Below, in pieces: positions 9,942 through 18,805 of a DNA stretch of 64,000 bases. The notes under the pieces were generated by a model, which saw nothing but the letters and a program-made list of their open reading frames with translations, made no database searches and was not told where the DNA came from. The DNA comes from Enterococcus malodoratus ATCC 43197. Lineage in GTDB: Bacteria; Bacillota; Bacilli; Lactobacillales; Enterococcaceae. Location of the stretch: the NCBI RefSeq assembly GCF_000407185.1, contig NZ_KE136483.1:558001-622000 (forward strand), read 5' to 3'. The translations under genes were made by a program, and so were the position numbers. Positions within the stretch are counted from its first letter, which is position 1. Every line of letters starts with the position of its first letter.

Positions 9942-10014
9942 GCCAGCTTAGCTCAGTTGGTAGAGCAACGCACTCGTAACGCGTAGGTCACAGGTTCAAA
10001 TCCTGCAGCTGGCA
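9942..10014 (+). tRNA. tRNA-Thr (anticodon CGU)
   Basis: 73 nt ending with discriminator A. The acceptor stem is GCCAGCT/AGCTGGC, the D stem GCTC/GAGC, the anticodon loop CTCGTAA (anticodon CGU, codon ACG), and the T arm ACAGG-TTCAAAT-CCTG(C). One A-C mismatch closes the anticodon stem. CCA is not encoded. Confidence 0.93.
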
Positions 10015-10022
10015 TCATTTAT

Positions 10023-10075
10023 GAAAACACCATCGTTTCAAAGCCTAGGCTAAGAATGCGGTGGTGTTTTCTTTA
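10023..10075 (+). terminator. Terminator after tRNA-Thr
   Basis: GAAAACACCA (10023-10032) pairs with TGGTGTTTTC (10062-10071), followed by TTT. Confidence 0.75.
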
Positions 10076-10115
10076 GTTATAATTAGTACGTAATAAAGTT
10101 AATCATAGGAGAAAT

Positions 10116-10742
10116 ATGAAAAAAATCTATGTGTTCCATTTTAGTGTTTTGATTTATATTTTATTCATGCATTTTACCCAAACGACGTTTTCCTTTATGG
10201 GGCTGAATGTCTTTTTGGCATGGCTGCCGATTCTTTTTGCGCAGCTTTTTCTGAAATTGAGAAGTAAATGGCAATGGCTTTTTGCACCGCTGTGGCTGCT
10301 GTTTTTTCCCAATGTTCCTTATTTGATGACCGATTTGTTTCATTTCGCAAGCTTGGATATCTATCGCAGGGGCGGACATTTCTTAAACAATTCCAGCGGC
10401 TGGTGGTCGTATCTTTTATTGTTACTGCCGGCATTGTTGATGGTATTTATCGGGATGGCCCAAGTATTCAAGTTATTTTCCGCAGTCAAATGGAAATGGC
10501 GGTTGCCGCAAAAGATTGGCGGCTTGGCTATTTTAGCGATTCTTTCTAGTATTGCCGTCTACATTGGCCGTTTTGATCGTGTTCATTCGATTGAATTATT
10601 GGTCCATCCGTGGCGTGTGTTAGAATTATTGGTAGGAAACTGGAGTGCAGGGAAAGTTCAATTTGTTCTGATGTTCAGTATTTTACAGCTGGGGATTTGG
10701 GGCTTGATTTATTTTTTGCAGCAGGATGCCGGAGAAGAATAA
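10116..10742 (+). CDS. DUF1361 membrane protein
   Basis: 208 residues with about six hydrophobic segments. The family signature is visible: NVFLAWLPILFA, then WLLFFPNVPYLMTDLFHF. Function of DUF1361 is unknown. ATG 10116 follows TAGGAG. It stands between the tRNA terminator and rodA. Confidence 0.85.
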   Translation: MKKIYVFHFSVLIYILFMHFTQTTFSFMGLNVFLAWLPILFAQLFLKLRSKWQWLFAPLWLLFFPNVPYLMTDLFHFASLDIYRRGGHFLNNSSGWWSYLLLLLPALLMVFIGMAQVFKLFSAVKWKWRLPQKIGGLAILAILSSIAVYIGRFDRVHSIELLVHPWRVLELLVGNWSAGKVQFVLMFSILQLGIWGLIYFLQQDAGEE

Positions 10743-10792
10743 AGTTTTTGCAAAGTCAGCGATGCCTGCTTTTCATTAAGCAAAGAAGCGTC

Positions 10793-10798
10793 TATAAT
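10793..10798 (+). promoter_or_regulatory. -10 box before rodA
   Basis: TATAAT in CGTCTATAATAAAGC about 35 bases before the rodA start. No strong -35 is seen. Confidence 0.45.
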
Positions 10799-10831
10799 AA
10801 AGCGAGTATACTGGTGGAAAAGAGATGAACA

Positions 10832-12028
10832 ATGGATAGATTAAAAAATAATAATGATGACAGCCGGATTGATTACGGCGTTATTTTACCTGTTTTTATA
10901 TTATGTTTGATAGGGCTGTTGTCCCTGTATGTCGCATTGACTCAAGATCCAAGGAATCCGAATGTTTTTCGCGGTCTTGCGATGCAATCGGTGTGGTATG
11001 TGGTGGGCGCATTAGCTGTTGTGATCATCATTCATTTTGATGCGAAGCTCTTATGGCGCTTGACGCCGTTTTTATATGTGATCGGTTTGGCGGTTATGCT
11101 GGCCTTACTCAAATTCTATGATCCAACGCTCGCGGCCTCAACGGGTTCGAAAAACTGGTTCAAATTTGGTACCTTGACCTTTCAGCCTTCTGAGCTCATG
11201 AAGATCGCCTATATTTTGATGATGGCGCTGATTATTACCAAACATAATGTAGCCAATAAGGTTCATACGTTAAAGACGGATGCCTTTATGATCGGCAAGA
11301 TGTTGTTAGTTACGATTCCAGTAATTGGTTTAGTTTTAGCGCAAAAGGATTTTGGGACGATGCTAGTCTTCTTAGCCATTTTTGCGGGAATGTTTTTGAT
11401 GTCGGGAATCTCATGGTTGATTTTGATTCCGGCACTGATAGTGGCAGCCGTTCTAGGCGGTACGTTGATTTTCTTAGTCACGACAGATACAGGACGAGAA
11501 CTGCTTACCCATATCGGCTTTAAGAATTATCAATTTGCTCGGATTGACTCTTGGCTGGAACCGTTCCATGATCCTCAAGGAAAAAGCTTCCAGTTGGCTC
11601 ACGCCTTAATGGCAATCGGCTCTGGCGGCATGCTGGGAACGGGCTACAATGTCAGCAATGTCTATGTGCCAGTACGTGAATCGGATATGATCTTTACGGT
11701 TATCGGTGAGAACTTTGGTTTTGTCGGCGGCGCATTTGTGGTTTTGCTCTATTTTATTTTGATTTATCGAATGATTCGGTTATGCTTTGACATGAATAAT
11801 GAATTTTATGCCTATATCGCATCGGGAATCGTCATGATGATGCTGTTCCATGTTTTCGAAAACATTGGTGCGAACATTGGACTGTTGCCATTGACCGGGA
11901 TTCCGCTGCCGTTTATCAGTCAAGGGGGTTCATCGATCTTAGGAAATATGATCGGAATCGGCTTGATCCTATCTATGCGTTATCAAAGTGCGAATAAGAA
12001 ACCTATTAGGAGGACCCGTAGTGCTTAA
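10832..12028 (+). CDS. rodA: RodA/FtsW-type peptidoglycan glycosyltransferase
   Basis: 398 residues with about ten membrane helices. SEDS-family enzymes polymerise lipid II during cell elongation or division. Family hallmarks are GSKNWFKFGTLTFQPSE, the QKDFGTM segment, DSWLEPFHDPQGKSFQ, VRESDMIFTVIGENFGF and the C-terminal PLPFISQGGSS. The NWF-FQPSE form fits RodA better than FtsW. It overlaps the following ArsC-like gene by 8 bases. Confidence 0.9.
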   Translation: MDRLKNNNDDSRIDYGVILPVFILCLIGLLSLYVALTQDPRNPNVFRGLAMQSVWYVVGALAVVIIIHFDAKLLWRLTPFLYVIGLAVMLALLKFYDPTLAASTGSKNWFKFGTLTFQPSELMKIAYILMMALIITKHNVANKVHTLKTDAFMIGKMLLVTIPVIGLVLAQKDFGTMLVFLAIFAGMFLMSGISWLILIPALIVAAVLGGTLIFLVTTDTGRELLTHIGFKNYQFARIDSWLEPFHDPQGKSFQLAHALMAIGSGGMLGTGYNVSNVYVPVRESDMIFTVIGENFGFVGGAFVVLLYFILIYRMIRLCFDMNNEFYAYIASGIVMMMLFHVFENIGANIGLLPLTGIPLPFISQGGSSILGNMIGIGLILSMRYQSANKKPIRRTRSA

Positions 12029-12374
12029 ATTTTATTGGTACCCAAAATGTTCGACTTGTCGGAAAGCCAAAGCTTGGTTAGATCAAGCGGGGGTGGACTA
12101 TGAAACAATTGATTTGATTCAAGAGACACCTTCAGCAGCCACTTTTGAAAAGTGGCTGACAGCTAGTGAACAGCCTGTACGCAAATTTTTCAACACGAGC
12201 GGTATGAAGTATCGTGATCTGGGATTGAAGGACAAAATGGCGGATCTATCAGTGAAGGAAGCCAGCGAATTATTAGCAAGTGACGGGATGCTGGTGAAGC
12301 GCCCATTACTGATCAAAAATGATCAATTTTTAATGAATGGTTTTAAAGAGACAACTTACGAAGGAGCGTTTTAA
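12021..12374 (+). CDS. ArsC/Spx-family thioredoxin-fold protein (YusI-like)
   Basis: 117 residues from GTG 12021, which sits 7 bases after AGGAGG; an in-frame ATG upstream inside rodA has no SD. The N-terminus FYWYPKCSTCRKAKAWL carries the CxxC redox pair of the arsenate reductase/Spx superfamily, and VKRPLLI near the C-terminus is typical. Length and lack of arsenic genes suggest a YusI-type protein of unknown substrate. It is followed after 4 bases by a GcvH-like gene, the same neighbour as in Bacillus subtilis. Confidence 0.85.
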   Translation: MLKFYWYPKCSTCRKAKAWLDQAGVDYETIDLIQETPSAATFEKWLTASEQPVRKFFNTSGMKYRDLGLKDKMADLSVKEASELLASDGMLVKRPLLIKNDQFLMNGFKETTYEGAF

Positions 12375-12378
12375 ATAA

Positions 12379-12711
12379 ATGAGTTACTTGAAAAAAAATG
12401 ACGGCCTATGGATTTTACACAACGATAAAGATTATTGCATGGGTCTGACAGCAGAGATGGCGGAAACATTAGGAGAAGTGACCTTTATCTCATTACCGAA
12501 AATCGGCCAAGTCGTCAAAGCAGGCGAACCCTTGGTGGAGATCGAAGCAGAAAAGGCAGTCCAAGAATTCAAAAGTCCATTGAGCGGTGTTGTTTCTTCA
12601 GTCAGCGAAAAAGTTGCAGCTGATCCTGCGGCATTGAACGTGAAGGAAGAATTAGATGCATGGATCTTATCATTACGCGAGGTCGATGTAGACGAGTTTG
12701 AAAAGTTATAA
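12379..12711 (+). CDS. gcvH: GcvH-like lipoyl protein
   Basis: 110 residues, a little shorter than standard GcvH (~127). It holds the lipoyl hairpin: EIEAEKAVQEFKSPLSGVV, where the Lys of EKAV is the lipoylation site. No glycine decarboxylase genes are nearby, so a role as lipoyl carrier in the Firmicute relay from GcvH to 2-oxoacid dehydrogenase E2 is inferred. AAGGAG lies 12 bases before ATG. Confidence 0.85.
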   Translation: MSYLKKNDGLWILHNDKDYCMGLTAEMAETLGEVTFISLPKIGQVVKAGEPLVEIEAEKAVQEFKSPLSGVVSSVSEKVAADPAALNVKEELDAWILSLREVDVDEFEKL

Positions 12712-12730
12712 AGAAATTTTCACTTGTTGT

Positions 12731-12759
12731 TTGACAGGATAAAATCAGCCTGATATAAT
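12731..12759 (+). promoter_or_regulatory. Promoter of the met T-box operon
   Basis: TTGACA (12731-12736) and TATAAT (12754-12759) are separated by 17 bases, a consensus housekeeping promoter. Confidence 0.9.
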
Positions 12760-12765
12760 CCTTTC

Positions 12766-13074
12766 ATACACATGAGAAAGCGATGAAAAGAAAAGTACAT
12801 CTGATTAAAGTACAAAGAGAGCTCCGGTACGCTGAAAAGGAGTTATGGCAATGAGATGGAAAATGGTCTTTGAGCGGGATAGACGAGATGGCAGAAAAGC
12901 ATAGTCAAGTCTATCACGGGAGTGCCCGTTACAGCACCTCAGTATACGCAGCATTGCAAGTACTGGCAGAGGGTATGATCGCAAGGTCGTAACAAATTTT
13001 AGGTGGTAACACGGAAGTCAAAGCTTTCGTCCTAAGTGTACAGTTGTACATTTTATGGACGGAAGCTTTTTTTG
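12766..13074 (+). promoter_or_regulatory. T-box leader, methionine type
   Basis: The leader shows AGAGAGCTCC, the GCTG (GNUG) element and AAAAGGAG of stem I, then a specifier loop in which ATG (12863-12865) is placed like the UAC of tyrS leaders. The T-box sequence AGGTGGTAACACGG is at 13001-13014; its UGGU pairs with an A73-CCA end, as in tRNA-Met. The terminator is AGCTTTCGTCC / GGACGGAAGCT plus T-run (13021-13073). Uncharged tRNA-Met should switch on the downstream metNIQ transport genes. Confidence 0.92.
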
Positions 13075-13149
13075 TTTGAAAAAACTTCAGCTGTTACAGG
13101 TTTGTAAAAGAACCGATCAAGGAAGTTAGTCAGAAAGGGAGTAAGAAGC

Positions 13150-14184
13150 ATGGCATTGATTGAGTTAAATCAAGTGGGGAAAAGTTTTGCCGGCAAAACG
13201 GGACCGATCCACGCAGTCAATGGAATCAACTTAGCAATCGAAGAAAAGGATGTCTATGGCATCGTCGGTTATTCAGGCGCAGGGAAGAGTACATTGGTTC
13301 GTTTATTAAATGGATTAGAGGCACCAACGAATGGACAGGTCCTTGTGAACGGAGAGGATGTTGCGAAGCTTCAAGGCGCGGCATTACGTACATTTCGTAA
13401 AAAAGTTGGAATGATCTTCCAACATTTCAATCTATTATGGTCACGGACAGTGATCGAAAATATTCAATTGCCATTGGAATTAGCAGGTGTGGCAAAAGAG
13501 CAGCGCCGCAAGAAGGCGGAAGAATTACTGCACTTAGTTGGTCTGGATGGCCGAGGGGATGCGTATCCTTCTCAATTATCCGGCGGACAAAAACAACGAG
13601 TCGGCATTGCACGGGCATTAGCGAATGATCCAGATATCCTGCTTTGTGATGAAGCGACCAGCGCGCTGGACCCGCAAACGACCGAGGAAGTTTTAGAGTT
13701 ATTAGCAAATATCAATCAACAGCTTGGTTTGACGATCGTACTGATCACCCATGAGATGAATGTGATCCGCAAAATCTGCAACAAGGTCGCTGTGATGGAA
13801 TTAGGAAAAATCGTGGAAGAAGGTTCTGTCCGCGAAGTCTTCCGCCATCCACAACAGGAAGTGACTAAGATTTTCGTTCAACAGGATCTCGAACCAAAAG
13901 CAGATCCTTCTGAATTATTGGAAGAGTTTGTTAAGGAGAATCCAACTGGAACATTGGCCACGTTGCATTTCTTGGAAAACAATGCCAATGAGCCAGTGGT
14001 CTCACAAGCGATTCGCAAATTCCCAGTCAACATCAGTATCGTATACGGCAATATTGAGCGGGCGACAGGCAGCTCGTTTGGAACTCTGACCGTTCAGTTG
14101 ACCGGCGATCCGCGGGAAGTTGATCAGGCTATCAGCTTTATTGAAAGCCAACAAGTTGGAGTGGAGGTGCTGCACCGTGGATAA
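13150..14184 (+). CDS. metN: Methionine ABC transporter ATP-binding protein
   Basis: 344 residues. The ABC domain comes first: Walker A GYSGAGKST, Q-loop FQHFNLL, signature LSGGQKQR, Walker B ILLCDEATSALDP, H-loop LITHEM. The C-terminal ~90 residues form the NIL regulatory domain that senses methionine. ATG 13150 follows AAAGGGAG. Overlaps metI by 8 bases; controlled by the Met T-box. Confidence 0.96.
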   Translation: MALIELNQVGKSFAGKTGPIHAVNGINLAIEEKDVYGIVGYSGAGKSTLVRLLNGLEAPTNGQVLVNGEDVAKLQGAALRTFRKKVGMIFQHFNLLWSRTVIENIQLPLELAGVAKEQRRKKAEELLHLVGLDGRGDAYPSQLSGGQKQRVGIARALANDPDILLCDEATSALDPQTTEEVLELLANINQQLGLTIVLITHEMNVIRKICNKVAVMELGKIVEEGSVREVFRHPQQEVTKIFVQQDLEPKADPSELLEEFVKENPTGTLATLHFLENNANEPVVSQAIRKFPVNISIVYGNIERATGSSFGTLTVQLTGDPREVDQAISFIESQQVGVEVLHRG

Positions 14185-14863
14185 GAGTTTTTCAGAGACA
14201 TACTTAAATTTTCAACAAGTAACTTGGGATACCTTGAAAGAGGCCATTAATGATACCTTGTTCATGACGATTATTTCAATGTTGATCGTATTTGTTTTAG
14301 GATTATTGCTGGGTCTGCTGCTCTATTCATTGGGACGCAAGCATTCCGCAGCCCGCAGCATTTTGTACGGATTAGTCTCCATTCTCAGCAACATCTTCCG
14401 ATCAACACCATTTATGATCTTGATGGTTTTGATCATTCCGTTTACGAAAGCTTTAGTCGGAACGATGCTGGGAGCCAAAGCGGCGATTCCCGCCTTGGTA
14501 TTATCAGCGGCACCGTTTTATGCGCGGCTGGTTGAAATCGCCTTTCGTGAAGTCGATTCAGGAGTATTGGAGGCAGCTGATTCAATGGGGGCCAGCTATT
14601 TCCAAACAATCTATAAAGTGTTGATTCCAGAAAGTTTGCCAGCATTGATTTCAGGTTTGACGGTTACCTCAGTTTCGATGATCGGTTTCACCGCAATGGC
14701 TGGTGCGATCGGAGCAGGTGGTCTTGGAGCCTTAGCTTGGCAAGAAGGCTATCAACGCGGCAATTACACCGTGACTTTAGTAGCCACAGTTATTATCTTG
14801 ATCATTGTTTTCATCGTTCAAGGCGTCGGCGATTTCTTGACGAAACGTACAGACAAACGTTAG
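14177..14863 (+). CDS. metI: Methionine ABC transporter permease
   Basis: 228 residues from GTG 14177, 9 bases after GGAGG; the start overlaps the metN stop. Five to six membrane helices. The EAA-like loop reads EAADSMGASYFQTIYKVLIPESLP, here spread over residues ~130-155, and contacts MetN. Confidence 0.94.
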   Translation: MDKSFSETYLNFQQVTWDTLKEAINDTLFMTIISMLIVFVLGLLLGLLLYSLGRKHSAARSILYGLVSILSNIFRSTPFMILMVLIIPFTKALVGTMLGAKAAIPALVLSAAPFYARLVEIAFREVDSGVLEAADSMGASYFQTIYKVLIPESLPALISGLTVTSVSMIGFTAMAGAIGAGGLGALAWQEGYQRGNYTVTLVATVIILIIVFIVQGVGDFLTKRTDKR

Positions 14864-14924
14864 CAACAGAATATCTATTATTCTTAAAAATACATCCATT
14901 AAAATTATTTAGGGGGAACCATCA

Positions 14925-15767
14925 ATGAAAAAGAAAATTTTAGGTTTTGCGGCAGTGGCATTATTAACAGTAGGATTGGCAGCTTGCGGAAGCAGCAGTT
15001 CAGGATCTTCTGACAGCAGCAGTAAAGAAAAAAGCGATACATTAGTGGTAGGCGCGTCACCAACACCTCATGCTGAGATCTTGGAGCACGTAAAACCATT
15101 GCTTGAAAAAGAAGGCGTGAAGCTGGAAATCAAAAAATTCGATGACTACGTATTGCCTAACAAAGCGTTAGCAGATAAAGATATCGATGCCAATTACTTC
15201 CAACACAAACCGTTCTTTGAAAAGGCAGTCAAAGAAAATGACTACAAATTTACCGATGCCGGTGCGATCCATATCGAACCAATGGGCTTATACTCTAAGA
15301 AAATCAAAGATGTTAAGGATTTAAAAGAAGGCGCGACAGTGATTACTTCAAGCTCTGAATCAGACTGGGGCCGTATCATCACAATCTTGCAAGACGCTGG
15401 CTTAGTTAAAGTCAAAGACGGTGTTGATTTAGAAACTGCGACATTTGATGACATTGCAGAAAATCCTAAGAAATTGAAATTCGAACATTCAATCGATCCA
15501 GCCTTGTTAGCAACGACTTATAACAATGACGAAGGCGATCTAGTAGCGATCAATGCCAACTTTGCTTATGGTGCTGGCTTGAATCCAGTCAAAGATGCTG
15601 TTCTGCTTGAAAAAGACACATCACCTTACGCGAACATCCTTGCCGTTCGTACAGCAGATAAAGACGATGCACGCATCAAGAAATTAGTTAAAGTATTACA
15701 CGAAAAAGACGTTCAAGACTGGATCTTGAAAAAATGGGACGGTTCAGTAAAACCCGTTGATAAATAA
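14925..15767 (+). CDS. metQ: Methionine-binding lipoprotein
   Basis: 280 residues. A lipoprotein signal peptide ends with the lipobox LAAC at about residues 18-21, followed by a Ser-rich linker. The NlpA/MetQ fold is clear: GASPTPHAEIL, DANYFQHKPF, and INANFAYGAGL near the C-terminus. It captures methionine outside the membrane for MetNI. Confidence 0.95.
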   Translation: MKKKILGFAAVALLTVGLAACGSSSSGSSDSSSKEKSDTLVVGASPTPHAEILEHVKPLLEKEGVKLEIKKFDDYVLPNKALADKDIDANYFQHKPFFEKAVKENDYKFTDAGAIHIEPMGLYSKKIKDVKDLKEGATVITSSSESDWGRIITILQDAGLVKVKDGVDLETATFDDIAENPKKLKFEHSIDPALLATTYNNDEGDLVAINANFAYGAGLNPVKDAVLLEKDTSPYANILAVRTADKDDARIKKLVKVLHEKDVQDWILKKWDGSVKPVDK

Positions 15768-15777
15768 ATTTTAGCGT

Positions 15778-15813
15778 TTATCCTCAATACATTTGTATTG
15801 AGGATTTTTTTGT
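15778..15813 (+). terminator. Terminator of metNIQ
   Basis: ATCCTCAATAC (15780-15790) pairs with GTATTGAGGAT (15795-15805), then a T-run. Confidence 0.9.
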
Positions 15814-15913
15814 ATGAAATCCTAAAAGGTTTACTAATTATGATCTGTATAGCTCATGATTAGTGAACTTTTTTAGTGATAAAAGAGTTTTAAACCGAAA
15901 ATCAGTCAAAATA

Positions 15914-15970
15914 TTGAACGGTTTGGATAGCGATGCTATAGTATCACCATAAACAGGAAAGCGCTATCCT
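15914..15970 (+). promoter_or_regulatory. PTS operon promoter with cre-like site
   Basis: TTGAAC (15914-15919) and TATAGT (15937-15942) are 17 bases apart. AGGAAAGCGCTATCCT (15955-15970), close to the CcpA cre consensus, lies just past the expected transcription start, a repressing position. Confidence 0.65.
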
Positions 15971-15993
15971 AGTTGTGAAAGTAGGTTTTTAGA

Positions 15994-16452
15994 GTGAAGC
16001 TAATTGATTTAATGATGAACGATTTAGTTATATTTGATGAGTCAATACGTTCAAAAGAGGCACTGTTTGAAACACTTGGTCAATTACTTGAAGAAAAGCA
16101 ACGGGTAACGAAAGCAAAGAAAGTAATCAAAGATTTATATCAAAGAGAAGCGGAGACTTCAACCGGAATAGAGGATGGTTTTGGAATCCCTCATGCACAA
16201 AGCAAAGCTGTTTTACAACCGACCATTTGTTTCGTACGCACAGGTAAAATTTCCGATTATGTCGGAATAGACGGTCAAATGATTGAATGGGTTTTTGCAA
16301 TTTTAGTACCTAAAAAGACTTCAAATATCCATTTGGAAATATTGAGTAATTTGTCACGAAGATTAATGAATCAGACGTTTAGAAGTCAGTTGAAAGAAGC
16401 TGACAATGCGATAGAAGTATTGGAAATCATAAGCAAGGAGGAATCATCATGA
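15994..16452 (+). CDS. PTS fructose-family EIIA
   Basis: 152 residues of the PtsN/FruA IIA type. It takes phosphate from HPr; the phosphorylated His is in GFGIPHAQ (near residue 67). Start GTG 15994 without a strong SD (TTTTAGAG), so the start is moderately certain. Overlaps the EIIBC gene by 4 bases (ATGA). Confidence 0.88.
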   Translation: MKLIDLMMNDLVIFDESIRSKEALFETLGQLLEEKQRVTKAKKVIKDLYQREAETSTGIEDGFGIPHAQSKAVLQPTICFVRTGKISDYVGIDGQMIEWVFAILVPKKTSNIHLEILSNLSRRLMNQTFRSQLKEADNAIEVLEIISKEESS

Positions 16453-17846
16453 AAATAATCGGAATCACCGCCTGTCCCACTGGGATCGCCCATACGTATA
16501 TGTCTGCTGAAAAGCTGGAGGTAACGGCCAGAGATTTAGGTTATGAAGCCAAGTTCGAGACCCAAGGCGCAAGAACGGAAAATGTATTAACGGCTGAAGA
16601 AATCAAGTCGGCGGATGCGATCATTCTAGCTGTCGATAAGGATATTGATACCAGCCGCTTTGCTGGTCGGAAGATTAAACGTGTTTCGACTAGTAGAGCG
16701 ATTAAAGAACCGGAGAAGGTAATTGAAGAAGCTCTGGCAAATGTAGGTACAATTGAAATTTCAGCAGATAAGAAAAATGATTCACAGGAACGTAAAAGCG
16801 GCATCTACAATCATTTTATGAACGGCGTCAATTATATGCTGCCATTTGTTATCGCAGGCGGGATTATTATCGCTTTAAGTTTTGCCTTCGGAATAACAGC
16901 ATCTGATCCCAAATCAGATGATTACAATGCGCTTGCGGGAGCTCTATCAACGATTGGCGGCGGAACTGCTTTTGCAATGATGGTACCAGCATTAGGTGCA
17001 GGGATTGCTAGTTCGATTGCCGGAAAAGCCGGTTTTGCTCCAGGAATCGTTGCCGGACTGTTGGCAGCGAATGGTGGTTCAGGTTTCTTAGGCGGGATGA
17101 TCGGGGGACTGTTAGCAGGATATTTGACTGATATTTTAGCCAATAAAGTCAATGTTAAGCAGCAACTTGCAGCAATTTATCAATTGATCGTCGTTCCATT
17201 GGTTTCCATTTTAATCATTGGGCTAGCGATGGTTTTCTTAATAGATAAGCCGATTGCTTGGGTATTGGATGCGCTGACTGGCTGGTTGAACGGCTTGGGG
17301 AATACTTCTGGGCTGATGTTTGGATTATTGATCGGTATTATGATGGCCGCTGATATGGGCGGACCGATAAACAAATCGATTTCGACTTTTTCAATCGGTT
17401 TAATGTCTGCGGGTGTCAATGCACCAATTGCTGCTTGTATGGCGGCAGGAATGACGCCGCCATTGGGCTTGGCCTTAGCAACGCTTCTATTTAAAAATAA
17501 ATTTACTAAAGAAGAACGAACATCAGGACAATCTTGTTGGATCTTAGGGGCTTCCTACATTACTGAAGGGGCCATTCCGTTTGCAGTGGCAGACCCGATT
17601 CGAGTGATTCCTAGTTTGATGCTTGGCTCGGCTACCGCAGCGGGAATATCAATGGCAGCGGGCGTTACTTCCATGGCTCCTCATGGCGGTATCTGGGTGA
17701 TGCTCATTCCAAATGTTATGAACAACTTGCCGATGTATCTCTTAGCGATCGTCGCAGGTACGTTAGTTACAGCAATAGCAGTTGGGTTGTTAAAAAAACC
17801 GATTACTGTTGAAGATAAAAAAATGATCAATGAGGTGGAAGCATAA
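16449..17846 (+). CDS. PTS fructose-family EIIBC
   Basis: 465 residues. The IIB domain starts with ITACPTGIAHTYMSAEKL, where the Cys is the phosphorylation site; a linker leads to the IIC membrane domain from about residue 120 with ~9 helices (NYMLPFVIAGG, GFAPGIVAGLLA, GGPINKSISTF, TEGAIPFAVADP). Imports and phosphorylates a ketose or related sugar that is not identifiable here. The next gene, an aldolase, overlaps by one base. Confidence 0.93.
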   Translation: MKIIGITACPTGIAHTYMSAEKLEVTARDLGYEAKFETQGARTENVLTAEEIKSADAIILAVDKDIDTSRFAGRKIKRVSTSRAIKEPEKVIEEALANVGTIEISADKKNDSQERKSGIYNHFMNGVNYMLPFVIAGGIIIALSFAFGITASDPKSDDYNALAGALSTIGGGTAFAMMVPALGAGIASSIAGKAGFAPGIVAGLLAANGGSGFLGGMIGGLLAGYLTDILANKVNVKQQLAAIYQLIVVPLVSILIIGLAMVFLIDKPIAWVLDALTGWLNGLGNTSGLMFGLLIGIMMAADMGGPINKSISTFSIGLMSAGVNAPIAACMAAGMTPPLGLALATLLFKNKFTKEERTSGQSCWILGASYITEGAIPFAVADPIRVIPSLMLGSATAAGISMAAGVTSMAPHGGIWVMLIPNVMNNLPMYLLAIVAGTLVTAIAVGLLKKPITVEDKKMINEVEA

Positions 17847-18706
17847 TGTTATATACAATGAAGGATTTATTGAAAGTCGCTAAAGAAAACAAATTTGCCG
17901 TACCAGCCTTCAACATTTGCAGTTACGATATGATGAAAGCCATTATGGAAGAAGTTGAAACACAAAACGCTCCGGTGATTTTAGAAATACATCCTGATGA
18001 GATCGCGTATTTAAATGACGAATTCGTGGCGGCGGCCAAGGAATATGCCCACAATAGCAAAGTTCCTGTCGTGATTCATATGGATCATGGCGGTTCGGTG
18101 AAAGATGTGATGCGAGCGATTCGTAATGGTTATACTTCTGTAATGATCGATGCTTCGACACAGAGTTATGAGGATAATATGAAGCTGACCAAAGAAGTCG
18201 TTACGTTAGCTCATGACGTGAATGTGTCCGTTGAAGCTGAGTTAGGCACAATCGGAAACAATGGTTCAGCAGAAGGCGGTTCAGCCAATATCATTTACAC
18301 CGATCCAAACCAAGCAGAAGAATTTGTGAAGGAAACAGGTATCGATACACTTGCTGTAGCGATTGGGACAGCTCATGGACTGTATCCTAAAGATATGACG
18401 CCAAAATTAAATATCGAATTACTGAAAGAATTGAATGAGCGGCTCGACATCCCATTTGTATTACATGGCGGTTCGGGAAATCCAGATTCTGAAGTGAGCG
18501 AAGCAGTTAAATACGGGGTTGCAAAGGTCAATTTGAGCTCCGACCTCAAGAGTGTGTTCTTTGATGCTCTACGTGATATTCTAAATAAAAATCCCGAAAT
18601 GTATGAGCCGGGAGATGTTTTTCCAGAGGCTAACAACAAGGTAAAAGAGGTTGTCAGACATAAGTTGAGTGTGCTAAATACGATCGGAAAAGCTGAGTTA
18701 TATTAA
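17846..18706 (+). CDS. Class II ketose-bisphosphate aldolase
   Basis: 286 residues of the Fba/GatY/KbaY group, a zinc enzyme that cleaves a ketose 1,6-bisphosphate (or 1-phosphate) to triose phosphates. Zinc and catalytic segments: HMDHGG near residue 76, VEAELGTIGN near 131, GTAHGLY near 173 and VLHGGSG near 202. ATG 17846 has GAGGTGG 7 bases upstream. No sugar kinase is present, so the substrate may be a PTS-made monophosphate or need a chromosomal kinase. Confidence 0.92.
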   Translation: MLYTMKDLLKVAKENKFAVPAFNICSYDMMKAIMEEVETQNAPVILEIHPDEIAYLNDEFVAAAKEYAHNSKVPVVIHMDHGGSVKDVMRAIRNGYTSVMIDASTQSYEDNMKLTKEVVTLAHDVNVSVEAELGTIGNNGSAEGGSANIIYTDPNQAEEFVKETGIDTLAVAIGTAHGLYPKDMTPKLNIELLKELNERLDIPFVLHGGSGNPDSEVSEAVKYGVAKVNLSSDLKSVFFDALRDILNKNPEMYEPGDVFPEANNKVKEVVRHKLSVLNTIGKAELY

Positions 18707-18711
18707 TGAAA

Positions 18712-18756
18712 AAAGGCAGAACTTTCAAATTCTTTGGAAGGGCTGTCTTCTTTTCC
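18712..18756 (+). terminator. Terminator of the PTS-aldolase operon
   Basis: AAGGCAG (18713-18719) pairs with CTGTCTT (18743-18749) and CTTTCA with TGGAAG inside, followed by CTTTTCC. Confidence 0.6.
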
Positions 18757-18805
18757 TTTAGAAAAGTTATAATTAGATAAAATGCAGAGGAAAGTAGGGG
18801 AAGAG

